From Stercorarius parasiticus (lineage: Eukaryota > Chordata > Aves > Charadriiformes > Stercorariidae), in contig VWZL01000813.1 of NCBI GenBank assembly GCA_013396915.1, positions 155,043 through 219,042 on the forward strand: a stretch of 64,000 nucleotides of DNA. The letters run 5' to 3'. The position numbers and the translations under genes were made by a program. How positions within the stretch are numbered: position 1 is the first letter of the stretch; each line of letters starts with the position of its first letter. This document shows positions 1 to 13,900 of this stretch, piece after piece. Below the pieces are notes generated by a model. It saw only the letters and a list, made by a program, of their open reading frames with translations, did not search any database and was not told the origin of the DNA.

Positions 1-265
1 TTTTTTCTGCAGGCTGAACAGTCCCGACTCTCTCGGCCTTTCCTCATAGGAAAGATGCTCCAGTCACTTCGTGATTTTAGTGGCTTTTCATTGGACTCTC
101 TCCATTAAGTCCATGGCACTCTCGTGCTGGGGAGGGGGAGCTCAGGACTCCAGGTGTGGCCTCACCAGTGCTGAGCAGAGGTGAAGGGCCACCTCCCTCG
201 ACCTGCTGGCAACAATCCTAATGCAGCCAAAGATAACATTATCCTTCTTTACCAAATGTAGATTT
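1..265 (-). mobile_element. CR1 LINE fragment (antisense), cut by the window edge
   Basis: The stretch matches the avian CR1 3' region read in reverse: AGGCTGAACAGTCCC, TTTCCTCATAGGA..GATGCTCCAGTC, CTCCAGGTGTGGCCTCACCAG and CCTCCCTCGACCTGCTGGC are its familiar blocks. The copy is diverged and has no intact reading frame. It lies antisense to NBEA, and its element-3' part lies left of the window. The right border is approximate, where similarity fades into AT-rich sequence. Confidence 0.85.
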
Positions 266-1798
266 AACCACTGACTTCCTATTCACTTACTTTTGCCCTT
301 CCTATCTGCATTCTCTGTTATGGAACCTGCATCTCCTAGTTTTTTCAGCATGGCATTGCTGCTTCCCTCCCGCTTGACATCACCGAGCATGGGACAGGGC
401 TGACTGACAGATCTGCTCCAAGGGTTCTCCAGCAGCTGCAGTCAGGTGCCCAGTCTGTTCAGTCTACATCAATCTTACGACCCACATACAAATGGATGCT
501 TGTCACAAGACCTTATAACGTCATGTGTCAGTCACTTGAGCAGGTGCATTTTCACATCATTTGGCTGTAAGGAAGAGAATTTTGTCAGGGTTTCCAGCAG
601 CCTCGAAAGCTCTGCAAAAGCTGGAGGTGTGTTTTATGGGTTTACATAATTGGTAGGAACCTATGATTTGGAAAGAGCAGCTGATAGCCTGTGAGTTGCC
701 TGTTTTGATTCTTCTAGCCTGGATAACCAAAAACCTAGTGATAGTACTTTCCATAATTTCATGACATATTATTTCTTACTGTGGGGAGAGGAAGGGAAAG
801 ATTTGGAAGGACCAAAGGGATAAAGAGAATTGTAATGGCTATATGCAGTGAAAACAAGCAAAATGATTCATAATTAACCTCAGCAATAAATTATTCTAAA
901 CGGAGTAAAGATTTTAGAAATATAACATATTATATATATTGTATTAATCAAATGGTGGTCATTTCTAACAAACTTGCTTTACTTGTGTTAGTACAGCACT
1001 ACAGTATGTTACTAGTAGTTGTCTTTTTGTCACTGTCAAATGATTGTTACATGCAAAAGTAGTTATGTGCCAAGTAAATCTGACAGCGCTTTGCAGAAAG
1101 GCAGAAATCTATCTTCTTGTGCTTGATTGATTTGTCAGTGTTGCCAGAAAACCTAGTCTTAGATCAGGTATGAATCATGGTATGTTTAAGAATAATACAA
1201 TTTTTCAGTCTTCCTTTGTAAAAGCTTGGAGTTTGAGAATCATTCATTTGAAAAATGGCATTTATTATTTTATTTGAAATTTTTTTTTAGTGTAAGTAGC
1301 TTGTTTATGTATACTCCTGACTGTTAATGAACCATGGGTTTTAATGTTGTTTAAAAATAACTATTCCTTTAATGAAAATGGCATAGGATTCTATATTCTA
1401 ATTCGAGTGATCTTATATAAATGAAAATAGCAGGCATTTAATTTGTTCTTTATTTTTAATGTGTTGTATGCTCAATTTTTTATTTTAACATATTTATAGC
1501 TGTTAATGTGACACATTTCTTCCAGATAGTTACTTCTGAAACTTGTTAACACTGATGCTGAAAGGAGAGAAAAGTAATACTACATGAAATACCAAATATT
1601 ATATTAACATATTGATGTGGAGTAGAGTGCATAAAAAAATTGTCTCACTGTTCAGATGCATTAAACTACTGGAAAATTAAAACAAAGTTTAGCAGTTTCC
1701 ATCTCCCTCTCAAGTCCAATGTATTTTATGCACATTTTCTGGCAAGGATTTTGTCTAAAATATTTACTTTGTATAAGTTTGTGTTTTCTTTTTTTCAG
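1..1798 (+). other. NBEA intron, 3' part
   Basis: This is AT-rich intron leading to the acceptor TTTTTTTCAG at 1789-1798. It contains a CR1 fragment at the left edge, listed separately. I see nothing else recognisable from about 270 to 1798. Confidence 0.85.
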
Positions 1799-1996
1799 AG
1801 CACGTTCAAATTTAAATCTGAGAGTGACATTCATCTTGCTGAGCACCATAAACAAGTGCTGTATGATGGGAAACTTGCAAGTAGCATTGCTTTTACTTAT
1901 AACGCGAAGGCTACTGATGCTCAGCTATGCCTTGAGTCCTCACCAAAGGAAAATCCTTCCATTTTTGTACACTCCCCCCATGCTCTTATGCTTCAG
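1799..1996 (+). CDS. NBEA: NBEA exon a (66 codons, phase 0-0)
   Basis: It encodes [17 protein letters not shown] to HSPHALMLQ, just C-terminal to the ConA-like domain. The acceptor is TTTTTTTCAG. The donor CAG|GTTTGT is somewhat weak, with T at +3. The exon is symmetric (198 bases). Compared with the human protein I remember, ENPSIF replaces ENASIF; otherwise it is virtually identical. Confidence 0.97.
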
Positions 1997-4900
1997 GTTT
2001 GTGCTACTAAATTGATGTTCTGTGATTATTGTTAGTTCAACATCATTTGGATAATAATAAGATCTGTGTGCTAGTGTACAAAGAGATTGTTATTTTGTAT
2101 TATTTACTTATCAGTTGAGCTGTTCTTTCTTTTCTTACTTTCTAGAGCAAAAAAATTATTTCTTCATTAAGAAGTATATACTTCAGACCATAAGGAACAG
2201 TTTGCCACAATACTGAAGTTCTGTTTAATATTTGCCTTTAAATATACTGATTATAATTGAAACATAAGTAATGAAAATAAAATAAACCAAGTCTGATTTA
2301 GTTTGCACTTAATTCATTGTTAAAGTGTTCCCAAGTTCTGTTTGTAACTGTCCTTTAAAATTAAGATTAACCGAGATTTTCCCTTTTATTTTATTAATTC
2401 AGGATGTGAAAGCTATCGTAACCCACTCCATTCACAGTGCAATTCATTCTATTGGAGGGATTCAAGTTCTTTTTCCTCTCTTTGCCCAGTTAGACAATCG
2501 ACAGTTGCACGACAGTCAGGTGGAAACAACAGTTTGGTAAGCTTCTTTCAAGCAAGATAAAACCTAAATTAAGCTAAGGATATTTCCATTTTTGTTGTGG
2601 GAATGTTTGATTTGTTTTCTTTTGTAAATGGTGGAACTTATATTTTACCCGTGTTTCTTTGAAAGGAATACTATTTTTTTTAAAAAGTAGTTTACTCTTT
2701 TAGTAATAGAGATCGGTAAATTGTATTAGTCTGATGATATTCCAGATGGAACTGGCATAAAATTGGTTGAATTAAATAATGAATTCAAATCACTCTAGAG
2801 TCTTTAAGGGTAGTTTTGCAATTTCTACAAGAAACCAATTTGCTTTTACTTGACAATACAGTGTTGTTTGCTTTCTCAAAGTCTGTGTCACCTAATAACA
2901 TTCAAAATTAAGGAAGGGTACCACCTTCCATGCATGAATGTCCTTCTGACCATACGTGGTCAGAAAGTCATAGAGCTATGATCAGTTTTTTGTGTCCACA
3001 TTACAATTGCAACAGTGACTGGGGACACACCAAGAAAGTTTTAAACAGGGATGTGTGAAGTCTTTGCTCTGATGCTGTGGAAGTAACCCCAAGGTTGAAG
3101 AGCCTGCACAGAAGTTAGATGAACACTTCCATGTGTAGCCTACAGAGGACTGCTTAGGAGTCTGTCAGTGCCCATGCTGACCTGTACAAAGGTAGCTCAG
3201 CGGTAGTTATTTTTGCAAAGAAGATCTCTTGCCACCTCCTTGTCAGGGCAGGCTCTGATTCTAGTGGCAACACAAGATGTCTAAACTTGTCAGAACAAAG
3301 TGTGTGACCTAAACCTTTGGGGGTAACAAAACTGAAAAGGTAATGCTGAAGAACTGGTAGTGTTTCACAGTAGGATGGTAGGTAACCAAAACCTGCTAGA
3401 AAACAGTGTTTAAGGGCAGCATAAGCTGACTCTTGTAATTCAATAAATTTATGAAATAGGTGCATAATTCAGACTACATGGCTTATTTTCCTGCTTAGAG
3501 TAGTCTGCTATTGATTATTCTGGAGATTTCCTATTGCATTAGATAGTTCAGTAATAAATTACTTAACTGAAAAATAATTAAATAATACTAAAATTGATGA
3601 CGATTTTGAAAAATTCAACTGAAAGTGATACATTGGTATAATTTCTCATGAAAGATCACTTGTCTCAAATTAATCAATTTGTTGAAGTTTTGTCAGTCAT
3701 CTGTTTTCCCCTTTGGTAACTCAAATATATGTAGCTAAGATGGCCACTGGTTTTATTTGTTTCTGTATTTCATGTAAATGTTAATATATTTCAAAGTTAA
3801 TGTATTCCATGAGAATATTTTAGTACAATGTGAGAAGTAATACCATAGTCTTAAAATAATGAATTCTGCTTCCAAGCAGTATAGTGGTGCAAATTATTTC
3901 ATTCAATGTTAAAGACAGAAAAGCTGGTTGTGTATTGGCTCATGTGGGATATTTAGTTTTTTGTAGTTTGTTTTCCAGTATGTACTTTGCACCGAAGTAT
4001 TGTGAAGTAAGGGGAATAGAAAAAACAATGCTTGGCTTGAAAAAATTTCGGAAAAAAAATTCCCTGTATGCGTTTGTTTACTGGCAAAGCAGTAGGCAAA
4101 AATGCTTTATTCCAATTTAACGAAGATTCTGTGTGTATGTGCCCATACATATGAATAAAATATGTATTAAATTAATTAATGAGCTGAGTCTGTAATAAAT
4201 GATAAAGCTGTAACTAGGTCTGTTTAAAAATGGAGAGCTAATATAATGTAAGTTTTATAAGACAAGGTAAAGACTAATTCTTCCCAAGTGTGTGGTCTTT
4301 CCAGTGAGTGAGAACATTCATAAAGTTGAATTTAAAATGTACAGAACATTTCTGGAGTTAGTTGAACTGTAAGTAGGAAAAAAAGGTATTCTTGAATAAA
4401 TCAGTGCAATTCATCTATAATTAGATTATATTCTAAAAAGAGATCTGTAGTTCATTATGCTATATGATTGTACAAATGCATAATACAGCAAGATGTGATC
4501 CTAACTCAAGAAAGTATTCAAAATACCTTTAATCAAATGGCTGCTTGATGAGATGTATCTTAAATGTTGAATTACCATGTTTTTGGTGTCTGTGCATTAT
4601 TTTCTTATAATTATTTTAATAGGATGTAGATCTTGAGATAAATAATAGTTTAAGTGAACAAGAATGTAGGCAAAGAAAGGAATAAAAGATTTCTGGGGGC
4701 AAAGAAAGGAGATAATGGTGAAAGGGGGCTAAATATGAAGAACAGGGCTATGTTTAAGATTCATTTGTGGAGTGGAATAAGGGAAGAAGTATACTTCCTG
4801 AGTCGTTTCCTTCTTTCCCCTTGTTTTTTAGACCATTCTCTCTTTATTTATTCCTTTCCAAAGTGCAGTTGTTGAACTCTGTCTGATACTTGTTTATACC

Positions 4901-7900
4901 CTTCTTACCTATGAAAATGTATCTACAACAGCAACAAAGGGCTGCACCACTTCTTTCTGCAAAGTAATTGGCATTCAGCCATTACAATCGATGTATTTTT
5001 TTATAAGCAGATAATCTTTATGCCACTTTGCCACAAAGGGTAGGGTCCACATGATGCTTGATAACAGTAGACTGTTATGTTTGTAAAGGCTTACTGTGGC
5101 TGTAGAATTTATTTCTTTCTGGTGGCCAACTAGGGGGACTCAGGATTTGTCACTTGAATAGCTGTGCTGCCTTGTTGTCTTAACGTGTTCCTGGGAGGCG
5201 GAAAGTATAAATATCTTGACACCTCACTGTAAGTGTCCTAGGTTTCCAGACTACTTTTCTGAATCCTTCTTACCTCCTTCTCTCCTGCACATATCAAAAT
5301 CTGTTTAATAAGTTCAAGGTTCTCAATTATTTGTTTAGTTATTTTTTTAGCATTAGAAGTGGTTTAACAGGACTACGAGGGAACATCTTGCTTTTTATTT
5401 GTCTTGAGCCACTTACAATTTTAATATTTTCTAAATTAATAGATTCATTGTAAATAAAATTTTAAATTATAAAGTGGGGCAATATGAATATAGCAACTTT
5501 GTGGTTTAATGGTATTCTTTGTAAATGTTCTTTATTCCTGTAATGTGTATATCCCTGTGTGCCTTATCTGCATCTTCTCTGAGGCCAACTATTGAAATAA
5601 CCTACAGTTCTGCTTTTGAAGCACTGTATAGATTCTTATGCTCTCATACACTGAAATTAAAAGAATGGAAACTGAGTTCATATCCTAAGTATGTTTTCTT
5701 AGATTAAGTGATGCACCTGCTATTCAGGAGAGCAGTCCCTCAACTTTAATGCCAAGACTGATACTTTTCATCCTGCTTTTCAGTACCCTGATTAGAATAG
5801 AAAATTTTGCAGTTATGGTCAATAAGGTGTTTATGTAATAAAAAGAAATACAGAGTGCCTTTTCTGTTGACACTGTTGTTGTTCAGATGATACTGTTGTT
5901 GTTACCTTTGATTGTACTACATGGGTAATATGATAGGAAGGACTTGCTTTGTTCACTTGTGGTCTCTCGTGTGTGGTTTTGAATTCATTAGGGGCTGCTG
6001 AGTGCTGACATACAGATTGATTTTGGCAAGGTATTGGGTGTGCAGCCTTTGGCACTGACCCAATTCCTTCACAGAATAAATAACAAGCGTTAGTTCAGAT
6101 GAGATTGTTGCTTTGGACTGTACCATTTTGGGAAAATATTCAAAAGTGGATGGAGCTGTAGCTGTTTGCTTAAATAGATGAAATCATTCCAATAATGCTT
6201 TTATATACTTATTCTAGAAGTTACTAGCTGGATTCGCTAGATTGCATACACTATATAATAAAAATAAAACATACTTTTACTGTTTATCAAACTAAATAAA
6301 TGCAGTACCTAGGCCCACGTGATATATACACCCACCTAAAATTTGTAGCAAACGTAGGCATCTTTTCACTCAGTTTTATTTCTGACATCATTTTCACACT
6401 TTAATATAGTTTACAGAGTATATTGCCCATCTATTGTGAGCAAGCCAATGAAATGGAAACATTGGTGAGGGGAGCAACAATATCGCAACTCCTGTTCTTC
6501 ATCTTTTCCTGTAAATGTTTTGTGTGTTTTGCTTTGATCAATTAGTATCTTGTACTCGTTTTTTTTAGTATTTTTTATATTCAGATGATGACTTTTGGGC
6601 TTCCTGTCTGTAACTAGTAGTGTTGCTGCATCTACTTTTTGATAGATTAGTAGTTTGGTAGGAAAAAGCAGTTTTCCTATCAGTTTCCACAGATAGGAAA
6701 TAGCACAGCTTGATGGGAAATCCAGTTTGGTGTCTTGATTTTTTATTAGCTTAACACAAAAAGTCTGTCAGTTTTCAATAATTCTTAATAATGCCATTAG
6801 TTTAATTGAATTTAGCTATAAGATCATGGTAGAAAATAAGATAAATGTCAAGTAGTATCCTACCTACCTAACCTGTCCTCTGCTACTGTCTTTCAATAAT
6901 TTTCTTGTTTGCCACAGCTGGCCCAGCTATTTAAACTTGAGAGTGGGTATGAAAGTAATCCTTTCTAAGGTCGTTGCATTTACCTTTTTGCCTCTGATGG
7001 AGAGCCAAGGTCCCAGTCCATTGCTGTCTCCAATCTACAAGTTAGAGTTTGCAGAGTTGGGTGCTGATAACCCTCTCCCCATGCATTTCAAAGGGAAGAA
7101 GGCTGAATATCACACCTGAAATTTCACATCTCTAGTACAACCTAGCTGTGCTCAGATGAAATCAGTTGTACTGGAATCTTCCCAAACTGTGACAACAGGA
7201 ATGTGACTTGCCAAATCGGACTGCCTGTACAAAAGTTTACAATGGAAATACAATCGCTGTATCATGTGGTAGAAATCATTTGTAAACTCCTAAACTGCGG
7301 TACCTTCTCCAGAAGATCCAGGAACTATTAAGGATGGCTAATTTATGACTGGAGTCTGTATCCCAAAATGTTATGCTCGTATGCAAAGGTGTATAAAGGC
7401 TTGCCTCTCTAGTTCTCCCACGCGACACCTATTCATCTGACTTGTGTTTAATGACATCAGTTTGGATGAAACACATTTAGTAGCCTTCTCTTATTGACCT
7501 CATCATATGTTTTAAAAAAAAGGAAGTGGAAAAGGGAAGAGAAATAAGTAGTTTCTCCTTTCTCTCCAACAAGCCTACAGAAAGAAAAAAGGTAGTTAAA
7601 ACTGGAAGCTAAGGAAGCACTTTAGAGAGCTGCCATAGCTGTAGCTCATGGGAACTTCCTCTCCATCCCCGCTGTCTGTCTGAGTCTCTTCTGCTCTGAC
7701 TTTATCTTACCTTCAGCCTGGTTAGGGGAACCTTTCTTGGCTTTGTGGCACACAGGCTTTAGTGACCGTGATTATATAAATATGAATGAATGAATATGAG
7801 CAATTAGTAATGTCGCAGCAGAGCAATTGACTGCATTAAAACATACACAAGTGTTTGATTTCATGCTTTAGCAGTGAATATACCTAGATGAAAATCCCTT

Positions 7901-10900
7901 TTTGTATTCACAACTTGCATTATAAGTGCAGTCAAAACAGTTTCTGAAATCCGTGCTTACCCTTTGTGCTTTGATTTTCTTCCTGAAGGAATGAAGTAAG
8001 GAAGTGGAGATCATCTCACATCTTCTGTGAATCAAAATATATTGCTAATATATTGCTAATGCTTCTCCCTGAGGATTTCTAAGTCCATACTATGAAACAT
8101 TTAGTAAATATTCTGATGAAGTAAGAAATTACTTAATGAATCAGCCAAACTCATTAAAAACTCTTTGCTAACAATGAGATATAATGGGCAGCCAGCAGAC
8201 AAAGAACGTATAATAATTATTATTATTAATAGATAGTAATATATGATATTAATTATTATTATTTATCTTAGTACAGTCAGTATTGCATTTTGAACTGAAG
8301 TTAAGGGGCAAGTACCTTAAGATTTTTTTTTCTGTTTAAAAACAAAACATTAATTGTTGGTGTGTGATTTTCCTTAATACCACTTTATCTCTTTATGCTA
8401 AGATTAGTTTTCAAAACTTATATTAACAGCCTGTGATGGAGTTAATTATACAATCCTTTTGTCTATTTTGGAGAAGCTGGAAATACAAATGGAATTAGTT
8501 TATAAAAGATCCTTCCCAAAGATAATCAGACAGAACAAATACCAGCATCATTCTCTTTTACATAGCCTCTTCAAGTTAAATACTCTATCATTAATCAACA
8601 TACTTTATAGCTACATGCCTACTTTATTTAAAGATGCCTTTTATAAAGCACAATCCAGATAGCTTTGTAATGCACAATCCAAGATGAAACCTAAAGTAAT
8701 TAAGGTAAATTTTTCAGAGAAAATTATCATGGGAAAGAGTAGACTAAAGAAATTGATCTATATAGTCATTTAAAAAAAAAAACAGAAGAAAAAACAAACC
8801 AAGATGAATTTCACTTTTATCGAAGTGATGTCTAGCAGATCTCTGACTTTAGGGTTTTCTTTATTCCTCCAAAGCCTTTTTCATCTGAGTTTATTTGAAT
8901 ATATGTCTCATGTTCCTAACAGGATGCTTCATTTCTAAGTGAAGTCATAGCAACTCATTTAATAAGAATAGTTTATCTAAATTTTCCTGTGTTTTAGCTC
9001 CACAAACCAGTAATAATTGTTCACTTAGTGGGAACTACCAGTCAACTTAGAATTTGACAAAGGTGTCTCTCTCTTGTCCAATGGTTGTCATAGCATAAAG
9101 ACTTTGTAACCCTGGGATTTCCAGTGCGAGCCTCTTCTACGTGTAATAGGAAAAGGTTCTTTCAAATTACCATAGATATAAATGGCAGTGAAAATGAAAC
9201 ATCTGTTTCTGTGTGTAATTATTCTTATTTTCAATGAAGAAGGAAGTGTCATATTTTGGAATTTTGAAGACTGTTGCCTACAGCAGCCGTTGGTTTTGTG
9301 AATATCTGTAGTATATTTTTTATATAAGGAGTAACATCGCATGACTGTTGACTGAATATTGTGATGTTGAAGCATAATGATGAATTATTGAAACATAATA
9401 ATTATTTATATTGTATCTATATATCTGGATGAATGAAATAAGCTAGGTGGTAGTTGTAACTTCACAGTGCACATCATAAGAATAACTGTCTGAAATATAA
9501 AGGTAGGGACTTCACAAATATAATAAATATGTATAGATATGAAAACATCCCTAAGAACATCTTCCAGTCAGACAGTGTATGCTGTGAACACCAATTCTAT
9601 GCTTCTGTTTTATTTATCCAAAAAAAAAAAAAATTACTTTTTTTTTTTTTAAGTCTTCACAAGGGACATGTATGTTTGAGGGGAAAATCAGGCAAGGCTG
9701 TAACAATGTAATTAATCTTCAGGATTTTGTATAACAGTATTCCAGACACTTACTGTCTCTACTATATGCTAATTATAGAATAAGCAGTATCATAACCATT
9801 AGAAGTACGGCATCTTCATGTTTTGCTCTTCAGCCTTCTTTTTTTTTTTCTACTTTTTAGTAATGGAAAGCTGCTGGGAAAATTTTGTTCTGAAATTAAT
9901 TATATTTTCAGTAGAAATCATAATTCTGTCTGATTTAGTGTTGGTTGACATACACTTCCATTGTGTACGTGTATCTTAGCTGCACTGCAGACAAACTGAT
10001 GTGTTCTAGGCAGGGTGTGGTATAGAGGAGATGTAGGAATGGGCTGAAGTATCCTTTATATTTGCCTTTGTATCTAGGGGAGTTGAAAATAGGCAAGAAT
10101 GGAGAGAAATTTTGTATGGCAGTGCACAGAATTTTGCAAGTTTAATGTGAGCCCTGCAGCAATCCGATGCATTTTAGTTACTGGTAAGTTTGTTAAATTC
10201 TGTTTGAAAAATTGTTCATCTTAGAAGACAGTCTTCTAACCAATATTATTTCCCCTGTGTCAACAGCAGCCTTTTTAAAACCATAATTTTGGCAACCTGG
10301 TTCTGCTGATAGAAATTTTTATATTTAAAATCTTCAGGTTTAATGTATTTTCAGCTGCCAAGATGACTACATAAATTTACTGTCCTTAGAAATATGTTCC
10401 AAGTTCTAGGTACAATCCTCTAAATTAGGCAGTCAGTTCTCTAGAAGACTAATTTCTTAGAATGCAATATTGAGGAGAAAAGATACATTATGTCAGTATG
10501 GATTTATTTTTTTTTATACACACACACACACACACAAATGCTCGAGGTCAGTCTGAACATGTAGGGAAAGAGAAGTTTTGAAGAGGCTGGGAAAGCTTAT
10601 CTAAGAATCCTTTTAAAGTTGGACCTTTTTAGGCAGATTGAATGCTCTCTAGCATAAAGTATCTAAGATAGATAACATAACATGTAAAAACAGCTGTTGC
10701 AAAACCCACTGTTATTTAGTGCAGTTTCATTCCCTCCTTCCTCCTCTATAAAAGAAGTTTCACCTGAAACAAGTGTAAGCAAGATTTCTGGAAAAATATC
10801 AAACTAGACATGTAATCTATTTTCTGCCTGTCTCTGATCATTATCTTCAGGTAGCAATAGCTTCAGTACTGTACGTGCAGTGAGAATTTAAAAACACTTC

Positions 10901-13900
10901 CGTTTTGATTTTACAGTTCTTCTATCAGTTAAAATATTACAGATCTTTAAATTATTTAATTTCCTGCATAATGATGCAGACCAACTGCAAGTTACATTTA
11001 ATTATGGTGTTAATTTTCATCAGTACTGTCGTCCTGTACGTATTCACCTCAAATTTCATTGTGCCTCTATGTGACAGCCAGGTGGTTCTGCCTAACTGAT
11101 GCTTTTTCTGGTACTTGGAATTTTTTATGTGCTTGAAGGTGTGAAGTGTAATGATGCGTTCACGTGTGCTATCCCAAGATTTGAATTACTATATACTACA
11201 GTCAACTCTGTTATTTATGGTGGCAATCTTGGATAATGGAGAAGGATTAGAAGTTAGAGTTACTGCTTGCAGACCTGAGCTGACTCTGCAGAGCTGGCTT
11301 GTGGTGTCTTTATATATCTGGTTCGATAGATGTTAAAAGCCATTTCGGACTTAAGGAAAGGCATAGCTCATTCACAAAAGTATTGGCTAAATTAATACGT
11401 TTTCCTGGAACTAGAAACGTTGGCATTACTTTGCGCTGACAGCTAAGGTAGTTCTTTGCAGAGCTAATGTGGGCAGGCAGCATTAATCAGTTCAGCCATA
11501 CCACGCATAAAGATGGTTAATATCTAAAAAGTGATATTTGGGCTCTACCTGCATCTGAATTAATAAACTTTGTTGATTCAGTCTTAATTGCATAGAACCA
11601 GCTTATATATTTCTGTGTCTGTGGCATGGTTAAATATTAGCTGGCCACTGATTATTTCTGAGTGTGATTTATGTGTACTTGAAGAAAAGAGAGAAAAATC
11701 TTTATTGTTGGGGTGTCAGTGTGTCTTATAACTTGTATTAGGAGTCCTGTCAGAATTTCGAACAATTGCACAGAGATTGTGTTAATATGAGATAAGAATA
11801 ACTCTAGCCCATGAATTTACATTGAAGCTCATAGGATGGACAAATAAATGACAATACAAAGAAAAGTGCTTTTGATAAATCACTTATTGAAGTGGAAGTA
11901 GAAGTCTGGTGTCATGTTCATGGTATGACAATCTTCTAAATAATTTCAATAGTATTTATTATTGTAATTTAGGTCCTAATCCTGCAAAGATGTATGCTGT
12001 TTCTTCTTTATGTATATTGGGTTGTCCTCCTAGGTCATAAGGTTACTCATAGAGGATGATAGTAAGCACCATCTATATGGAATTTTCTTTCACTTATTCA
12101 TTATTTTTTTAAAAAAGTTTCTGAATATAAATCTTCAACCCTTTACATGAGCTTCTTATGGATTATCATGTAGTAAAAATGATGAATATCTTGTTTTAGA
12201 TGACAAATACAATAGAAACTTTAGTTGGGGAAAGAAAAAATTGATGCATATAACCTCGTTTGAAATTGATGTGACAGCTTGACAGGCTGTTTTGATAAAA
12301 GTTTTGGAGTACTGTAAATGGATATTATCTGTGTTCTTTTACTGCTGACATTCTGTGGAGCATTCTGTATGTGATTTTAGACTGATTATTGTGACCGTTC
12401 AACAATGAAGCAAGACAAGGCACTATTTCATGTTCACAGCGTATACTTTGCCTACGCTGTGTACTTTTCGCATGGCAGCCTTGCTCACCAAATAGAATAA
12501 ATCTTGCTTTCCTCAGCAAATTGATTATGTTTTGGTGCTGGCATGGATTAACCAATCTCAACATTTATTTCAAAGTAAAAGATTGTATTTGGAGAGCAAG
12601 CAAACCTTTAGCTGAGTATATACTATAGGTAAAGTAGAAATTTATACAATGCAGGTTGAACATTTCCTTTAATTCACTTTTTCATAGCTGCAAAAGCCAC
12701 AGTTTTCACCCTTACCTGTGCCTACCACCTGTGTGAAAACCTTCATGGTTGAAGATATTTGTCAGTACAACTAGGAATAGTTATACCTATTTTATTTTTA
12801 GAAAAGGAATAAGGACTTTATGTATGCATTGTACAATGCATTCCATCATCTACCTTTTTGATATATTTGAAAAATCATTTAAAATATTTCCTTTCTATCA
12901 TAAATGTGGGGGGTTTTAACTTTCTCCCTTTCCTCTGGGTTTTTCAGCAACAGATGAGTGTTGTTTCCCCTCTCGCCACCCAAGAGTCAATTGCGATTTT
13001 TCTCCCACCATGCATGGATCCGTCATATGTTTCTTCTCTTGGTTTTCATAACTTAGTTTCACTTTCTTGCCGAGTCTGTCCCCTGAAGTCTTTCATATCT
13101 CTTCTGTTACTAAACAGTAACCTTTTCTGAACACTTTTTTCCCCTCCCTGTGCTCTCTGAACACCTAACTTACAGATACAGCTGGGATGGGCTGCTGGGT
13201 GATTTCCTTGTGGCCTCTGGAAGTCTCTCTGTGCTTTCCTAACCGGATGAAAGTGATTTTCAGCCTTTATTTTGTCAGGCCTAGATATTACTGTCGTGTT
13301 TCGTCTGGAGAAAGTACAAATGAAGCTCTCCACCCTGTTGTTGTTCCACTGTGGTTTGTGGTGGGCATCGTTGCCCGCGTTCATGTTTGGCCATTTTATG
13401 CCTCATTTCTGTGGTAGTGGTAACTCGAGGGACTGAAAGTGTGGAATGATGATATAGCTAGTGGCTGCCAATTTTGCTGTTTAGCATAATTAGTCTGGAT
13501 GGCAAAATGGTTGACGTGGCCCCTGTCTGCATCATTCTAGCGCTGTCAGATGGATCCCACTCATCATCTCCTGCCTCTTCCAACTACAAAACCTTTGGCT
13601 AGAACTGCAAGTTGCAGGACTGGATATTTAAAGCTTGGGATAGTCCTGGTCAAATCAGGAGAGATGACAAAATGATTTTGCACTTCTGTCTGAATATGTT
13701 CTCTCACTCCTACCATTGTAATATGCGAACAATAATTGGAGAAATTTGTCAGAAAAAGTAAGATTTGTATTCTTTCAAAGAATTGTTCACCACTTTAAGC
13801 CCGTTTCTGATTTCTGATCATTTAATAGCTGGTGAATATTGAGAATGTAACAGATTGATTTTTTTCTACATCTGTAATCTGAAAAAATGCTTGTTCTTTA

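Noticed and set aside
3154..3465. 103-codon minus-strand open frame
   Set aside because: Looked protein-like, but I recognise no family and there is no supporting promoter, splice or tail structure.
13046..13417. Overlapping 112-codon minus and 76-codon plus frames
   Set aside because: Long frames on both strands reflect locally lower AT content; no similarity.
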